A DNA stretch of 64,000 nt from Bacteroidetes bacterium 47-18. Lineage in GTDB: Bacteria > Bacteroidota > Bacteroidia > Chitinophagales > Chitinophagaceae. Each line of letters opens with the position of its first letter. The first letter of the stretch is position 1. Shown here in pieces: positions 63,095-64,000 of the stretch. Location of the stretch: NCBI GenBank assembly GCA_001897155.1, contig MKSF01000013.1:310001-374000 (forward strand), read 5' to 3'. Both the position numbers and the translations under genes were made by a program. The notes under the pieces are model-generated. The model was not told the DNA's origin. It worked only from the letters and a program-made list of their open reading frames with translations, and ran no database searches.

Positions 63095-64000
63095 ATGAAA
63101 AGCATCGGCATCAGTTTATTGTTCGCATTGTTATCCGGCTCCGTACAGGCGCAGTCCGTACTGGGAACCCCTGTAGGACAGTGGACCTCTTTTTACTCTT
63201 ACAATGAGGTAACGGATATGGTAGAGGATGGCACCACTTTTTATGTAGGTACCCTTTCAGGATTCTATACCTACAACAGGAACAACGGCGACATCGAGGC
63301 TTTCAATAAGATTTCAGGCATGGCCAACCCGGGCGTCGCCAGGCTGAGCCACGACATCACTACCGGCATTACGGTCATAGGTTACCAGAACAGCAATATC
63401 GACCTTTTTAAGAACAATACCTTTTTTAACATTCCTTCCCTCTTCCTGTCGCAGGTGAGCGGCAATAAGGACATCAACGACATTGTCTGCAAAAGCGGGT
63501 TTGCCTATATCGCTACCGGCAAGGGCCTGATCGTTGTAAACCTCAGCAGGAAAGAGATCAGGGAAACCGTGGTCTTTTACGATAATAATACCGAACAGCG
63601 CATACTGGGCGCCGCCGTATCAGGCAACACCATTTATGTCACTACCAGCAACGGTGTGTACCGGTCGGCGCTGGATAATCCTTCCTTTATCTATTACGGC
63701 AACTGGGACAAGATAGATAACGGCATTTATACCCGCATTATCAGCCAGGGCGACAAGCTGTACCTGCTGAATGATACGGAGATCGCCGTTTACGAAGCCA
63801 ATACCCTGCGCCCCTTCTATACCCATACCCGGAGCATCGCCAATATATACCCGCTGTCGGGCAACAGGATCGGCTTCAGCGATTACACCTCCAACAGCAC
63901 CATACCCGACAATGCCTATATGCTGGATGCCAGTGGCCAGCCAGCAGACAGCATCCCTCAAAGGAAGATCGTCAAGGTCATTGAATCGGCAGGACAGGTG
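63095..64000 (+). CDS. porZ: PorZ-like T9SS protein, N-terminal part (cut by the window edge)
   Basis: The gene starts at ATG 63095 (43 bp after ubiX) and runs off the right edge; 302 codons are visible. A signal peptide (LLSGSVQAQ, cleavage near 20) is followed by beta-propeller-like repeats beginning VGQWTSFYSYNEVTDMVEDG, with FYVGTLSGFYTYN and VIGYQNSNIDLF. This pattern is that of PorZ, the surface-exposed T9SS component that helps deliver anionic LPS to cargo proteins, whose N-terminal part is a propeller. The call rests on the N-terminal half only, because the C-terminal part is not visible. Confidence 0.72.
   Translation, partial: MKSIGISLLFALLSGSVQAQSVLGTPVGQWTSFYSYNEVTDMVEDGTTFYVGTLSGFYTYNRNNGDIEAFNKISGMANPGVARLSHDITTGITVIGYQNSNIDLFKNNTFFNIPSLFLSQVSGNKDINDIVCKSGFAYIATGKGLIVVNLSRKEIRETVVFYDNNTEQRILGAAVSGNTIYVTTSNGVYRSALDNPSFIYYGNWDKIDNGIYTRIISQGDKLYLLNDTEIAVYEANTLRPFYTHTRSIANIYPLSGNRIGFSDYTSNSTIPDNAYMLDASGQPADSIPQRKIVKVIESAGQV

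Overview
The window is chromosomal DNA of a Bacteroidota bacterium, most likely of the Chitinophagaceae or a close relative. The phylum call rests on several things seen in the sequence. Type IX secretion (T9SS) C-terminal sorting domains of the YPNPA/SPNPA kind end several secreted proteins, and the start of a PorZ-like T9SS gene lies at the right edge. SusC-type TonB plug modules are present, promoters carry TAnnTTTG -7 boxes with few Shine-Dalgarno sequences, and many families typical of the phylum occur (DUF4920, DUF3109, UMF1-type MFS, YfhO, split MetH, NPxHGxPxHRCD lipoprotein). The family-level call is inference. No rRNA, tRNA, CRISPR array, prophage or insertion sequence was recognised.

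Left part (1-5.9 kb): a minus-strand operon runs response regulator, small exported protein, 7-TM protein, sensor kinase start. It diverges from a plus-strand gene for a T9SS-exported tyrosinase followed by a second T9SS cargo gene. The shared promoter region carries two copies of an AGGG-N4-CCCT palindrome, and a third copy, inside a 31-bp repeat, sits alone at 5.36 kb upstream of a gene-free stretch. From 5.9 to 17.9 kb comes ordinary housekeeping and accessory metabolism: ung, ogt, a PhyH dioxygenase, a DAO-type oxidoreductase, a DinB-like protein, a hotdog thioesterase, an EamA exporter, an FMN reductase, a PEP mutase/isocitrate lyase relative, an alpha/beta hydrolase, a glutaryl-CoA-dehydrogenase-like enzyme and a membrane protein with a Cys-rich head and carboxypeptidase-regulatory-like repeats.

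Middle (18-36.8 kb): a radical-SAM DNA-repair pair; a stress-like group (SDR, histone-like DUF6496 protein, DUF72, release-factor-like baeRF); an HRCD-motif lipoprotein with a tandem hairpin repeat nearby; an FNR/2Fe-2S reductase; DUF4105; DUF4920; an MFS exporter; a CrtI-like oxidoreductase; the operon mgtE-purD-DUF3109-pRiA4b ORF-3; and a DUF481 protein.

Right part (37-64 kb): a 1,502-residue T9SS surface protein, an S41 protease with a deoxynucleoside kinase, and the operon metH (lacking its homocysteine domain)-methyltransferase-PAP2-GT9. A ribosomal group rpmE2-rpmI-rplT-rplS is followed by an acyl-CoA dehydrogenase and a YhcG-type nuclease. Next is a plus-strand run of an ECF sigma factor and three proteins that each carry a SusC-like TonB plug module without a beta-barrel: an anti-sigma-like membrane protein, a small secreted protein and a DUF4139 protein. 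YfhO, a HAD phosphatase, a thioredoxin-like protein, ubiX and the PorZ-like gene close the window. Three copies of an approximately 100-135 bp interspersed element (19-bp TCACATTGAGCCTGTCG-type units followed by a terminator hairpin) sit directly 3' of genes at 41.7, 44.4 and 53.3 kb.

The most novel-looking item is the sigma factor plus plug-domain cluster at 54.7-58.6 kb. The repeated palindrome around the tyrosinase locus and the interspersed element come next.
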